Positions 7,366-14,875 of a stretch of DNA of 22,239 nucleotides are shown in pieces; the first letter of the stretch is position 1; each line of letters opens with the position of its first letter. Source of the stretch: a virus; IMG/VR virus record IMGVR_UViG_3300020121_000211, positions 1 through 22,239 of that record; one strand, 5' to 3'. The notes beneath the pieces were generated by a model. It made no database searches. It saw nothing but the letters and a program-made list of their open reading frames with translations, and had not been told where the DNA came from. The position numbers and the translations under genes are program-made.

Positions 7366-10205
7366 TGGACGACAATTTCACATTAGAACAATCGCAGCTT
7401 CTCATTGACGAGAAGGTGTGGCGTCCTACGCGGCAATTTGGGCAGTCGTTGGATGATCTCGCGATCCGTAACAATCTCAATCGCGTCACTTCGCTTGTTC
7501 TGCAACCGCCTATAACCACACCGCTACAACCACCGGACACCAGCGGCACCAACAATATTCCGAGTCACCTGTTGAGTCTCAGTGCAACTGAGACTCCCAC
7601 TGTGGTGCAGGGTGGAACGATGAGTGAAGTCAGCGTCAGCTTCACGTATGACGCGACTGATCCAAATTTTGCAGGCATTCACATTTGGTTCAAAGGGTAT
7701 AAGGGCGATCCAAATCCTCAGTTAATGACTGATGGTGTTACCAGCCCCACGAGCTTCATTGTGGAGACAACGGGCGAAGCCGTTACGGTATTGGCTCAGC
7801 CGTTCAACACCAGTTATCAATCTGCTGATCTGTCATTTGCTTCGACTACAACTGTCTTGCTGGATGGCGTTATCAGTGCTCCCCCGGCTCCCAGTATTGC
7901 GCAGACTCTTGTCACCACTCCAACGGGATTGCAGTTTGCTTTTAACCAAGAGGGCGGGCTACTCGCGGATGTGATCTCGTGTTACAAGGTGTACCACAAC
8001 ACCACCAACAGCAGTGGCAGCGCAACCGTTTATCAAACTTTTCCGCAAGACCCCAAGAACGTGGGTCAGATCGTGGTGCAGGAAACTCTGCCCAATGGCA
8101 CGATCATGTTTTATTGGGTCTCTGCTGTTAACACCAGTGGTCTTGAATCTTCTCTCACAGCAGTGAGCGGAAGTGGTATCCCCAGCGGTCTTGCAATCGC
8201 TGGTGACAATCTTGTTCGCAATGGTGACTTCAGTGCGGGCCTGGCTAACTGGACTGCGACCAGCAGCACGAGCGAAATTTTCAGCGGTGTCTCCAACCTT
8301 CCTGTTGGCAACACAGAACTGAAAACCAGCGCCTCCAAAGTGCTTGAAACGGATGATTTCATTCCCATTGATCCGAATCGCAGCTATTTGATGTCCTGCT
8401 GGGTGAGGCTCGCCTCGAATACGAGCGGCAACTTTTACGGTGGATTGAAAGAGTATGACTCCACTAAGACTGGCATCACGCATGTGACTGCTGGTAATGA
8501 TTCGGCTTACTGTTTGTTCCGCAACATCACCAAAACATCCGGTAACTCTGGTTCCGAACCCAGCACTAACGGATTCCAGTTCTTTCAGGGCATCATCAGC
8601 GGCCCGATGGTCAGCCCCGGTGCGACTCCGGCTCCCGGTATTTTCCAATTTGCGTCTGGCACTCAGTACGTGCGTCCAAGGTTCTTCCTAAATAACACCG
8701 GAACTCCGCAACAGATCGAAATTGTGAACGTGCGTCTCTCTGCTGTTGAAGCTGTGTCACAGCAAGCGTACATGAAGGCGAGTGGCATCAACCTTATAGC
8801 AAACTCTGATTTTCTTGGTGGGTCTTCCAGCGGTTACAGCGTGTATGACAACAACAGCACTGGCAACGTCACGATCAGTGTTGTGACAGATTCCACAGCA
8901 CCCAACAGTACGGGAAAAGCATTACAGATAAGCACAGCAGCAGGCACCGCTCCAAATCCGGGGCTGGGGGGATTCTTCGTAGCTCTCCCTGTGGACAGCG
9001 GCACTTTGCAGCTTGGCAGCTACCACAAGGGGGATCGTCTGCTATTCCGCCTGAAGGCGAATATTCCCGAAGGCGGAACCCTGCACTACAACACGAATGC
9101 TTATGGTGACAGTGGCACAATCCGGTGGATCACCGGACAGGCGGGGCGTGGTCAGTATGTGGACTACATGGTGCTGGTGACCCCCGGTGCATCAGGCTCA
9201 TTCAGCACTATTGGGTTTTTCTATCTTGATTCCACTCTCACTGCTCCACAGACATGGAAAGTCGCTGTTTTTGAAGCGGTTGATCTTGAGCATCAGCAAT
9301 TCACCAACAACGTTTATCAACTGACTCGTCAGGGAGTGAGCACTTCGCTACTCACGCAGGGTTCGATCATCCCTACACAAGCATTCACGATCACATTCAC
9401 ATCAACGAGCACCAGCTTGAGCTTGAGCTGGTCCTCCGCGACATTGTTCCGGTCGGATGGAAGCACTTTTGTTGTTGCCAGTGGGACTAAAAATTACACG
9501 TCTTTATCTTCGTCAACAACTTATTACATTTACCCCTACATTGACCTCGTCAACCTCGTGATCGCATTCACGAACCCCACACCTCCGGGCACCAGCATTA
9601 ACTCCACACAAGCAGTGGAGTGCAACTTCGACCTTCGCAGCGGACTATCAGCGATGGTTCTCACAACCCCGGCATCCGGTGGTGGTGGAGGATCGGGCGG
9701 TGATGGCGGATCGGGTGGAGGTGGTGCCCCGTGCCCTGAAGAAAACGAACTGGTTGAAGTACTCCGTGTACAGAATGTTCATGGTAAGCACATCACGGTT
9801 GTTCGTGATGGCAGAACGCTAACGGTTAACCCGCATGAAGTCCTTCCATCCGATGGTCAGATTTTACAGATCAAAGTTGGCACTATTAATCCGCAAACCG
9901 ATCTCCTCAAAGGTTACAGCTTCAAACACCAGAAGGACGTTTACCGTCGCTTAAAAAACAAACATCTTCGTGGGTGCGCTGCTTGGCGAATTGTGGACGG
10001 TTACAAAGTCACACCTTGCGAACCGATTTGGAAAAACAATCAGTGGATGCCCGCGTATAAAGCACCGGGTGCCGTCATTGATTACAGCGTTGGGATTCGT
10101 GTTGATCTGGTGGTGGATACGGGAGCAGACGAAGAACACAACTACTACGTGGTGGGACGCGGGGAACCACTATTGATCCACAACTTCTTTGTGCTGCCCT
10201 GCTAA
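7365..10205 (+). CDS. Large tail protein with C-terminal Hint-like domain
   Basis: This 946-residue protein starts at the ATG in the TAATG overlap (the frame is open 28 codons upstream). The N-terminal ~70 residues look like a virion-attachment segment. Beta-rich domains follow: a fibronectin-like block (SVSFTYDATDPNFAGIHIWF), another with VSAVNTSGLESS, and two carbohydrate-binding-module-like jelly rolls (NLVRNGDFSAGLANWT near residue 285 and NLIANSDFLGG near 485). A glycine/serine linker at about 771-788 leads to Cys790 and a ~150-residue C-terminal module ending ...NYYVVGRGEPLLIHN. The terminal His939-Asn940 after a YYV strand is the signature of the last block of Hint/intein domains. The middle block reads KVTPCEPIW where TPxHPV is usual, so a His seems lost, and Phe follows the Asn. 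It is probably a tail or adhesin protein; the processing activity is uncertain. Confidence 0.6.
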   Translation: MDDNFTLEQSQLLIDEKVWRPTRQFGQSLDDLAIRNNLNRVTSLVLQPPITTPLQPPDTSGTNNIPSHLLSLSATETPTVVQGGTMSEVSVSFTYDATDPNFAGIHIWFKGYKGDPNPQLMTDGVTSPTSFIVETTGEAVTVLAQPFNTSYQSADLSFASTTTVLLDGVISAPPAPSIAQTLVTTPTGLQFAFNQEGGLLADVISCYKVYHNTTNSSGSATVYQTFPQDPKNVGQIVVQETLPNGTIMFYWVSAVNTSGLESSLTAVSGSGIPSGLAIAGDNLVRNGDFSAGLANWTATSSTSEIFSGVSNLPVGNTELKTSASKVLETDDFIPIDPNRSYLMSCWVRLASNTSGNFYGGLKEYDSTKTGITHVTAGNDSAYCLFRNITKTSGNSGSEPSTNGFQFFQGIISGPMVSPGATPAPGIFQFASGTQYVRPRFFLNNTGTPQQIEIVNVRLSAVEAVSQQAYMKASGINLIANSDFLGGSSSGYSVYDNNSTGNVTISVVTDSTAPNSTGKALQISTAAGTAPNPGLGGFFVALPVDSGTLQLGSYHKGDRLLFRLKANIPEGGTLHYNTNAYGDSGTIRWITGQAGRGQYVDYMVLVTPGASGSFSTIGFFYLDSTLTAPQTWKVAVFEAVDLEHQQFTNNVYQLTRQGVSTSLLTQGSIIPTQAFTITFTSTSTSLSLSWSSATLFRSDGSTFVVASGTKNYTSLSSSTTYYIYPYIDLVNLVIAFTNPTPPGTSINSTQAVECNFDLRSGLSAMVLTTPASGGGGGSGGDGGSGGGGAPCPEENELVEVLRVQNVHGKHITVVRDGRTLTVNPHEVLPSDGQILQIKVGTINPQTDLLKGYSFKHQKDVYRRLKNKHLRGCAAWRIVDGYKVTPCEPIWKNNQWMPAYKAPGAVIDYSVGIRVDLVVDTGADEEHNYYVVGRGEPLLIHNFFVLPC

Positions 10206-10215
10206 GGAAAACAAC

Positions 10216-10560
10216 ATGGCAATGAAACAAGCGCAAGCATGGTTCTTATCGCAATTTTATGACGATCCGCTTCACGTAGCGGGGCAACTTCCTGTGTGTA
10301 CGGCATACGGCACCACATTTGGATTTCATCGCCCTGATGGAAGTGATTGGGGACTCGTGCTGATGTATACCACGCCTCCACAGATCGAAGCAGCAAAGCA
10401 GGATGAGCGCGTCGTGTTCTGTGGCACTGGTTACAGCAAGCCACCTGAGCAAGTGCTGAGTTGCTACGCCTCATACCTTGATCCGCAGGAAACATACACA
10501 AGCATGGGACAGATGTTAGCGAAGCTCGCTGAGACTGAACCCCTGTTTATGCACGACTAA
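10216..10560 (+). CDS. Hypothetical protein, 114 aa
   Basis: This is an unrecognised small soluble protein. The ATG at 10216 is chosen because AAGGAAA precedes it at normal distance; the frame continues upstream into the end of the tail protein gene. It shows a possible core of strands (TAYGTTFGFHRPDGSDWGLVLMY) and a helical C-terminus, with no membrane segment. It is followed after 4 bases by the next gene, with TAAGGAAATGATG giving that gene's ribosome binding site. Its place between the tail protein and the ejection genes suggests a tail or assembly accessory role, by context only. Confidence 0.65.
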   Translation: MAMKQAQAWFLSQFYDDPLHVAGQLPVCTAYGTTFGFHRPDGSDWGLVLMYTTPPQIEAAKQDERVVFCGTGYSKPPEQVLSCYASYLDPQETYTSMGQMLAKLAETEPLFMHD

Positions 10561-10564
10561 GGAA

Positions 10565-11017
10565 ATGATGAAAAAGATCAAAGCAGAAATTTTGCCGATC
10601 ACTGAGATGTCACAACAGGACATCCAGATTTTTATTGATTGGGTCTGGAAGATGCGGCACCTCAATTGGTTTGATCCGCAAGTGTTGAGTTACCCCCGCA
10701 CGGTCATGTGCAGAGCGGACAACGGTGAGGAGCCTTTGCTCTACATACCGTTGCAGTCCGTGCTCATGTGGGACGCCATTGCGCCGAAGCCCGGTCTCAC
10801 TCCTCGTCAAGAAGCCATGTGTCTGTGGCAGATCGGAGAAGCGGTTAACCAAGCCATGGAGGCTACGGGACATCGGGAAGCATATTTCTTCACTGCGGAT
10901 GATCGGGTGGCTGATATTTGTGCTCGTCATGACTTCGAGGAGTTACGGGGTATCAGGGTATTGAGACGCAAGGCAAAACCGCCAATTTCCAACCCTTCTA
11001 CAGAGGCAAAAGAATGA
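10565..11017 (+). CDS. GNAT-like protein, 150 aa (tentative)
   Basis: The C-terminal part has the look of an N-acetyltransferase end: a helix (LWQIGEAVNQAMEATG), a strand (EAYFFTADDR), then helix and strand ADICARHDFEELRGIRVLRR, which fits the GNAT pattern of a terminal 'GF' turn followed by a strand. The N-terminal half has IPLQSVLMWDAIAPKPGLTPRQEAM, where a GNAT would have its acetyl-CoA loop, but no clear Q/RxxGxG/A motif is visible. It may therefore be an inactive or divergent acetyltransferase fold. Two ATGs (10565, 10568) are available. The stop overlaps the next start by ATGA. Confidence 0.5.
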   Translation: MMKKIKAEILPITEMSQQDIQIFIDWVWKMRHLNWFDPQVLSYPRTVMCRADNGEEPLLYIPLQSVLMWDAIAPKPGLTPRQEAMCLWQIGEAVNQAMEATGHREAYFFTADDRVADICARHDFEELRGIRVLRRKAKPPISNPSTEAKE

Positions 11018-11904
11018 AGGGGAACTGGATTAACACCAAAATTGAGATGGATTGGGACGGAAATGTCCTCTACCGCGAGGGGTACGAGTGGTTTGGGGGG
11101 ACTGCCCAATGTAAGGGGGATGATGTTGCCAAGCAGCAGGAACAACAGCAACTAGCTTTCAACCAGCAGCTCTCCTCTATTTTCCAACAGCAATTTGCGC
11201 AGCAATCTGCTGTCTTGCAGTTTTTAAAAGGGAAATTGGAACCTCTCATCGACAACCCCACTGGGTATGACCCCGTGGCTCTTAGCGCGATGCGTACTGG
11301 AGCAACAGACGCCATTTCGCAGCAATATCAGAATGCACAGAAGGCGCTCAATAACCAACTCAACTCTAAAAACGGCGGGTCAGATTTACCGAGTGGCGTA
11401 GACGCACAGATTCAAGGCGGGTTTCAACAAAGCCAGGCCCAAGATCAGGCAAATGCACAGAACACCATCACGCTGAACGATGCCAACCTCAAGAACACCA
11501 ACATGTGGAACGCCTTCAATGTGCTCAGTGGTAATGTCGCTTCTCAGTTCAACCCCTTGGGTTACGCAGGTGCGTATAACCAAGGCTCAGGAACAGTTGC
11601 GAATCTCAGCCAAGCCTACACCAACTCACGGCAAAGCGGTCTACTGGGTGCTCTCGGTGGTGTCACCGGAAGTCTGCTGGGTGCAGCGGGTAATGCTGGT
11701 GGGTTCGGCTCCCTGTTCTGCTGGGTAGCAGCAAGCTTTTTCGGTTGGAACTCCGAGAAGACCTGTCACATTCGTCTGTGGATGCTTGCGAAGGCTCCCG
11801 GATGGTTCCGCAATTTTTATATCAATCACGGTGAGTGGATCGCTTCCACTCCTCTACGCTGGGCTTTTCGTCCGCTATTTGAAGCCGTGCTCTGGAGTTA
11901 CTAA
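11014..11904 (+). CDS. Putative ejection (internal virion) protein with C-terminal membrane-like domain
   Basis: This encodes 296 residues, starting in an ATGA overlap. Residues 40-65 are a glutamine-rich helix (KQQEQQQ..FNQQLSSIFQQQFAQQ), followed by more Q/A/N-rich helical sequence. A Gly/Ala/Leu-rich stretch (LLGALGGVTGSLLGAAG) could insert in or cross a membrane. The last ~62 residues form a compact Trp-rich module (FCWVAASFFGWNSEKT...WRFxP-like end) resembling a small conserved end-domain seen on several phage proteins. Such composition is usual for podovirus proteins ejected ahead of DNA to form a channel across the envelope. It is coupled to the next gene by TAATG with the GGAG ribosome binding site in its last codons. 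The function is inferred from composition and synteny. Confidence 0.55.
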   Translation: MKGNWINTKIEMDWDGNVLYREGYEWFGGTAQCKGDDVAKQQEQQQLAFNQQLSSIFQQQFAQQSAVLQFLKGKLEPLIDNPTGYDPVALSAMRTGATDAISQQYQNAQKALNNQLNSKNGGSDLPSGVDAQIQGGFQQSQAQDQANAQNTITLNDANLKNTNMWNAFNVLSGNVASQFNPLGYAGAYNQGSGTVANLSQAYTNSRQSGLLGALGGVTGSLLGAAGNAGGFGSLFCWVAASFFGWNSEKTCHIRLWMLAKAPGWFRNFYINHGEWIASTPLRWAFRPLFEAVLWSY

Positions 11905-13475
11905 TGGCTGACGATTACACAGCAGCACCACCAATTGATGACAGCTTGGTTGGTTCGCCTGAATATCAAGACCCCGGCAGTGGGCCGGTTGCTCCTCCGA
12001 GCATGCAGGACATGCTCACAGGTGCAGGCACACCTCCGTTCGTAGCGCCTCAAACAGCACCGCCTGATCTCAGCACTCCGGGTCAACGTCCGGGTTACGC
12101 AGGCAACATCAATGGGCAAACGGGGCAAGCGATTCCGCCCGCACCTCCGCAGAACAAATGGGAACGTTTATTCCAGACAATCGCAGTCGGTTTGAGCGGT
12201 AGTGGTGGGGCAAAGAACTTTGCTGAAGGACTCGCAGGGGGAGCTAAAGCTCAACAGGGATTCCAGCAGCAGCAAATTGAGAATCAGCAAAACCAGCAGA
12301 AGCTTGCTATGGAACAGCAGCGCAGCATGGACGAGCATCAGGTTGCTCAGGCTCAACTTGCCACAGCACACTTGAATCAGCAGGTTCTCGCTGCGCAGTA
12401 CAACACCATGCCGAAGTCCACACAGGATATTTTGGATCAGGTGATGTACAAGCAGGGCGCGGAGCTTCAAAGCGATCCGAATGCCAAGAGCATTTTCACA
12501 GGTTCATATAACGATGCCGTTGCTCGTTCACAGGATGAGATGACACAGAAGGGCGGGAACAGCCCGCTCAATGTCAGGGTGTTGAAGAACCCTGACGGCA
12601 CGTTCAGTGTTTGGGATGTGAACAACCCGGACAAGCTCAATGACAAGCCTCAGGATGTGGTTATCGGGTATGACTTCAATACCGGAAAGCCGCAGACCAA
12701 AACCTACGCACCGGGAACGATCACATACGCGCAGAAATCGCAGATGGAAACCAACGCAGCGATGAATGTTGCGAATGCGAATAATCAGCTTGAAATTCAC
12801 AAGAAGCAGTCTGCTATTGATACCGCAGCAGCGGGTCAAAAAGCTTATCTGGAACAGAAGGGCAAGAACAAGGCTGATCAAGAGTCGTTGGGGACTCTTC
12901 AGGATTCTTTCGGCAACCCCATTGCGGTTACACCCGAAGGTACGAGACTTTCCCCGAAGGAATACACGTCACGTTCTGACAAGTTCGCAAAGGATTACGT
13001 TCAACCTCTGGGTGTGTTGCAGAAGACCACAATGGAGTTCAACCGTATCAATAATAATCCGAACCAAACAGGTGCGGAGAAGGTTACCGCTCTGCTCAAC
13101 GCAGTGGGTATCTCTGGCGATCCGTTGAAAGGCAAGGGATTCCGTATCAGCAGCCAGATCATCAATGAGCACGCAGAAGCCCGTAACATTTGGGAGTCTG
13201 GCGTTCAGAAGCTCAACACTATCGCAGGCAGCGGTGGCCCGATCACCAGTAAGCAGATCGCAGACTACACGGCTGTTGCTGAGGGCGTGGTTCACGATGC
13301 TTACGTGACAGCGGCTCAGGAAGCACGGCGTCAGGGATTGCCTGTCAACTTCTTGCCTAAGCCAACGCAGCAGGGACAGGTGCCGGACAAACTGACGGCA
13401 CAAATTTACTTGGATTCAGAAGCCGGGAATATTGATGCTGCGCACAAAGCACTGCTTGCAGCGGGGTACAAGTAA
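11904..13475 (+). CDS. Putative ejection (internal virion) protein, 523 aa
   Basis: The N-terminal ~85 residues are Pro/Ala/Gly-rich and probably flexible. A glutamine-rich coiled coil (QQQQIENQQNQQKLAMEQQ, about 118-136) and long helical segments rich in Gln, Ala and Asn follow. There is no membrane segment or recognisable enzymatic motif. TAATG overlaps at both ends place it in a block of three coupled genes with similar composition. In podoviruses of this gene order such blocks encode the internal core or ejection proteins. I cannot match it to a named family. Confidence 0.55.
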   Translation: MADDYTAAPPIDDSLVGSPEYQDPGSGPVAPPSMQDMLTGAGTPPFVAPQTAPPDLSTPGQRPGYAGNINGQTGQAIPPAPPQNKWERLFQTIAVGLSGSGGAKNFAEGLAGGAKAQQGFQQQQIENQQNQQKLAMEQQRSMDEHQVAQAQLATAHLNQQVLAAQYNTMPKSTQDILDQVMYKQGAELQSDPNAKSIFTGSYNDAVARSQDEMTQKGGNSPLNVRVLKNPDGTFSVWDVNNPDKLNDKPQDVVIGYDFNTGKPQTKTYAPGTITYAQKSQMETNAAMNVANANNQLEIHKKQSAIDTAAAGQKAYLEQKGKNKADQESLGTLQDSFGNPIAVTPEGTRLSPKEYTSRSDKFAKDYVQPLGVLQKTTMEFNRINNNPNQTGAEKVTALLNAVGISGDPLKGKGFRISSQIINEHAEARNIWESGVQKLNTIAGSGGPITSKQIADYTAVAEGVVHDAYVTAAQEARRQGLPVNFLPKPTQQGQVPDKLTAQIYLDSEAGNIDAAHKALLAAGYK

Positions 13476-14251
13476 TGGCGGATCAGAACGACAGCCTATC
13501 TGTACTACAGTCTCTTGCTCAAAGCAGTCAGCAGCAACAGACTCAGAACTCTGCACAGTCACAAGCTCCTAACTCTCTGGCTGTATTGCAGCAGATTAGT
13601 AATAACACCCCGGTGACGATGGTCGGCCCCAAGGGCGAGAAAACGCAAGTCAGTGCTAATGATGTGACCTCTATGCGGCAGAAGAATTATGCAATATCTC
13701 CCGATACTCCGGGTGCTCAGCAGATGGTAACGGCTGACGGAAAAATCGCGTATGTGCTCCCCAATGAAGTTACGAATTTTGAGGACAACGGAGCAACACA
13801 CATTCTTCCTGATGGACGTTTCCTCGTGAAGAACCTTCGTTCTAATAACACCGAGTTCCCTGACTCCATTCCTGACGTGCGGGAACGAGCTGTGAACGTT
13901 GCGAAAGCTCTGGGCGATGAGCAGATGAAAAAGTCCGTCGCAGCAGAACAGAAATACTGGACTTCCAAAGAAGGACTGAAAGAAGAAGCTAAGGGCGCTC
14001 TAAATGTCGCTCTCGTGGGTGGCGGAACAATGGCAGCACTCGCGGCTCCGGCTGTAGCGGCTCGTGTATTTGCCCCAAGTGTTGTTCCGGTTGCCGCAGG
14101 AGCGGGATTCGGTGGTGCAGCAGCGAGTGAGATCGCCGGCCCTAGTCTTGCGACTCAAGCTGCGACTTGGGTTGGTCGTCAACTACTGTCACACGGAGTA
14201 AAAACTGTTGTTGGTGGTGGAATCCTCGGAAAGCTTTTGCATTGGTGGTAA
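13475..14251 (+). CDS. Putative ejection protein with hydrophobic C-terminus, 258 aa
   Basis: The N-terminus is Gln/Ser-rich (SQQQQTQNSAQSQ). The middle part is soluble and contains repeated-looking short strands (GKIAYVLPNEV, ATHILPDGRFLVKNL). The last ~85 residues are Ala/Gly/Val-rich with at least two stretches long enough to cross a membrane (VALVGGGTMAALAAPAVAA and VVPVAAGAGFGGAA), ending HWW. A soluble head with a membrane-seeking tail suits a DNA-ejection channel component. It starts in a TAATG overlap and is followed by the next gene after 2 bases. The function is inferred. Confidence 0.55.
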   Translation: MADQNDSLSVLQSLAQSSQQQQTQNSAQSQAPNSLAVLQQISNNTPVTMVGPKGEKTQVSANDVTSMRQKNYAISPDTPGAQQMVTADGKIAYVLPNEVTNFEDNGATHILPDGRFLVKNLRSNNTEFPDSIPDVRERAVNVAKALGDEQMKKSVAAEQKYWTSKEGLKEEAKGALNVALVGGGTMAALAAPAVAARVFAPSVVPVAAGAGFGGAAASEIAGPSLATQAATWVGRQLLSHGVKTVVGGGILGKLLHWW

Positions 14252-14253
14252 AC

Positions 14254-14502
14254 ATGGATCAAACAGCAGTTGAACAAAATGAAAATCTATTGGGACAGTT
14301 CCTCGACCAGAGCGACAAAAAGTTTATTGGGCAGGTGGGAGTAATGGCGCTGACTTTGCTCAGCGAACAGATGGAACCCCAGCAATACAAGCAGTTTCTC
14401 TCCGAGTGTGTTGACAACGCAGTTGAGATGCACCGCTTCAAAATGCTGAACGGCAAGCCTGATAAAACCAGTAGCCCAGCGGACGATTCTCCGCAGCAGT
14501 AA
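14254..14502 (+). CDS. Hypothetical protein, 82 aa
   Basis: This is a small helical, acidic, Gln-rich protein that I do not recognise. The ATG at 14254 lies 2 bases after the preceding stop, with GGTGG upstream as a weak ribosome binding site; the frame is open further upstream inside the previous gene. The C-terminus is polar (Ser/Pro/Asp/Gln). It is the last gene before a hairpin with a T tract (14547-14566), so it probably ends this transcription block. Confidence 0.55.
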   Translation: MDQTAVEQNENLLGQFLDQSDKKFIGQVGVMALTLLSEQMEPQQYKQFLSECVDNAVEMHRFKMLNGKPDKTSSPADDSPQQ

Positions 14503-14508
14503 TCCCTT

Positions 14509-14537
14509 TAGACATTCCCGAAAACCCACGCTATGAG
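14509..14537 (+). promoter_or_regulatory. Possible sigma70-like promoter
   Basis: TAGACA (14509-14514) and TATGAG (14532-14537) are separated by 17 bases in the gap between two gene blocks. The boxes match the consensus at 5/6 and 4/6 positions. A hairpin with a T tract follows directly, so a transcript from here would meet it. This is weak evidence from sequence alone. Confidence 0.25.
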
Positions 14538-14546
14538 GTTATAAGT

Positions 14547-14566
14547 AGAGGCACTCACCTCTTTTT
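14547..14566 (+). terminator. Short terminator-like hairpin
   Basis: AGAGG (14547-14551) and CCTCT (14558-14562) pair around CACTCA and are followed by four more T. The 5-bp stem is weak, but the form is that of an intrinsic terminator at the end of the ejection gene block. It uses the same AGAGG/CCTCT sequence pair seen in other leaders of this phage. Confidence 0.4.
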
Positions 14567-14583
14567 AACCCTAAGGAAGACTC

Positions 14584-14832
14584 ATGGCTTTTGACTGGAC
14601 ACAACTTATTACACCCACTTTCATTCTTGGCGTCGGCGGAGGTTTGGGCAAGCTGATCAAAAATGTAATGAACCACAAGGCAACCGAGAATTTTCATCAG
14701 CAAACCGCCGAATTGAAAGCCGTGATCAAAGACGGTAATGCTGAAGTGCGGGAAGGCATTGCCGAATTAAAAGGCAGCATCGAAGGCGGAAACAAAGCTC
14801 TCGTCGAAGCTGTCAAAGGGCTGAAGAATTAG
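14584..14832 (+). CDS. Small protein with N-terminal hydrophobic segment and helical tail
   Basis: This is an 82-residue protein with a good ribosome binding site (AAGGAAG before the ATG). A hydrophobic glycine-rich stretch (ITPTFILGVGGGLGKLI, about residues 9-25) could anchor it in a membrane. The rest is a charged helix with heptad-like repeats (AELKAVIKDGNAEVREGIAELKG). This one-segment plus coiled-coil plan is found in small holin or spanin-like and tail-associated proteins, but I see nothing decisive. The stop is TAG. Confidence 0.55.
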   Translation: MAFDWTQLITPTFILGVGGGLGKLIKNVMNHKATENFHQQTAELKAVIKDGNAEVREGIAELKGSIEGGNKALVEAVKGLKN

Positions 14833-14850
14833 CTCGTTTACAAGACTTTT

Positions 14851-14866
14851 CCTCTCTATATAGAGG
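14851..14866 (+). promoter_or_regulatory. Hairpin containing the tail-fibre RBS
   Basis: CTCTATATAGAG (14854-14865) is a perfect 12-base palindrome within CCTCT...AGAGG. Its AGAGG (14862-14866) is the Shine-Dalgarno of the fibre gene, 9 bases before the ATG at 14876. There is no T tract, so control of initiation is more likely than termination. Confidence 0.45.
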
Positions 14867-14875
14867 ACGAACCAC

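Noticed and set aside
7959-8648. Minus-strand open frame of 229 codons inside the large tail gene
   Set aside because: Low-quality composition and complete overlap with a confident coding frame; it is a shadow of GC-biased codons.
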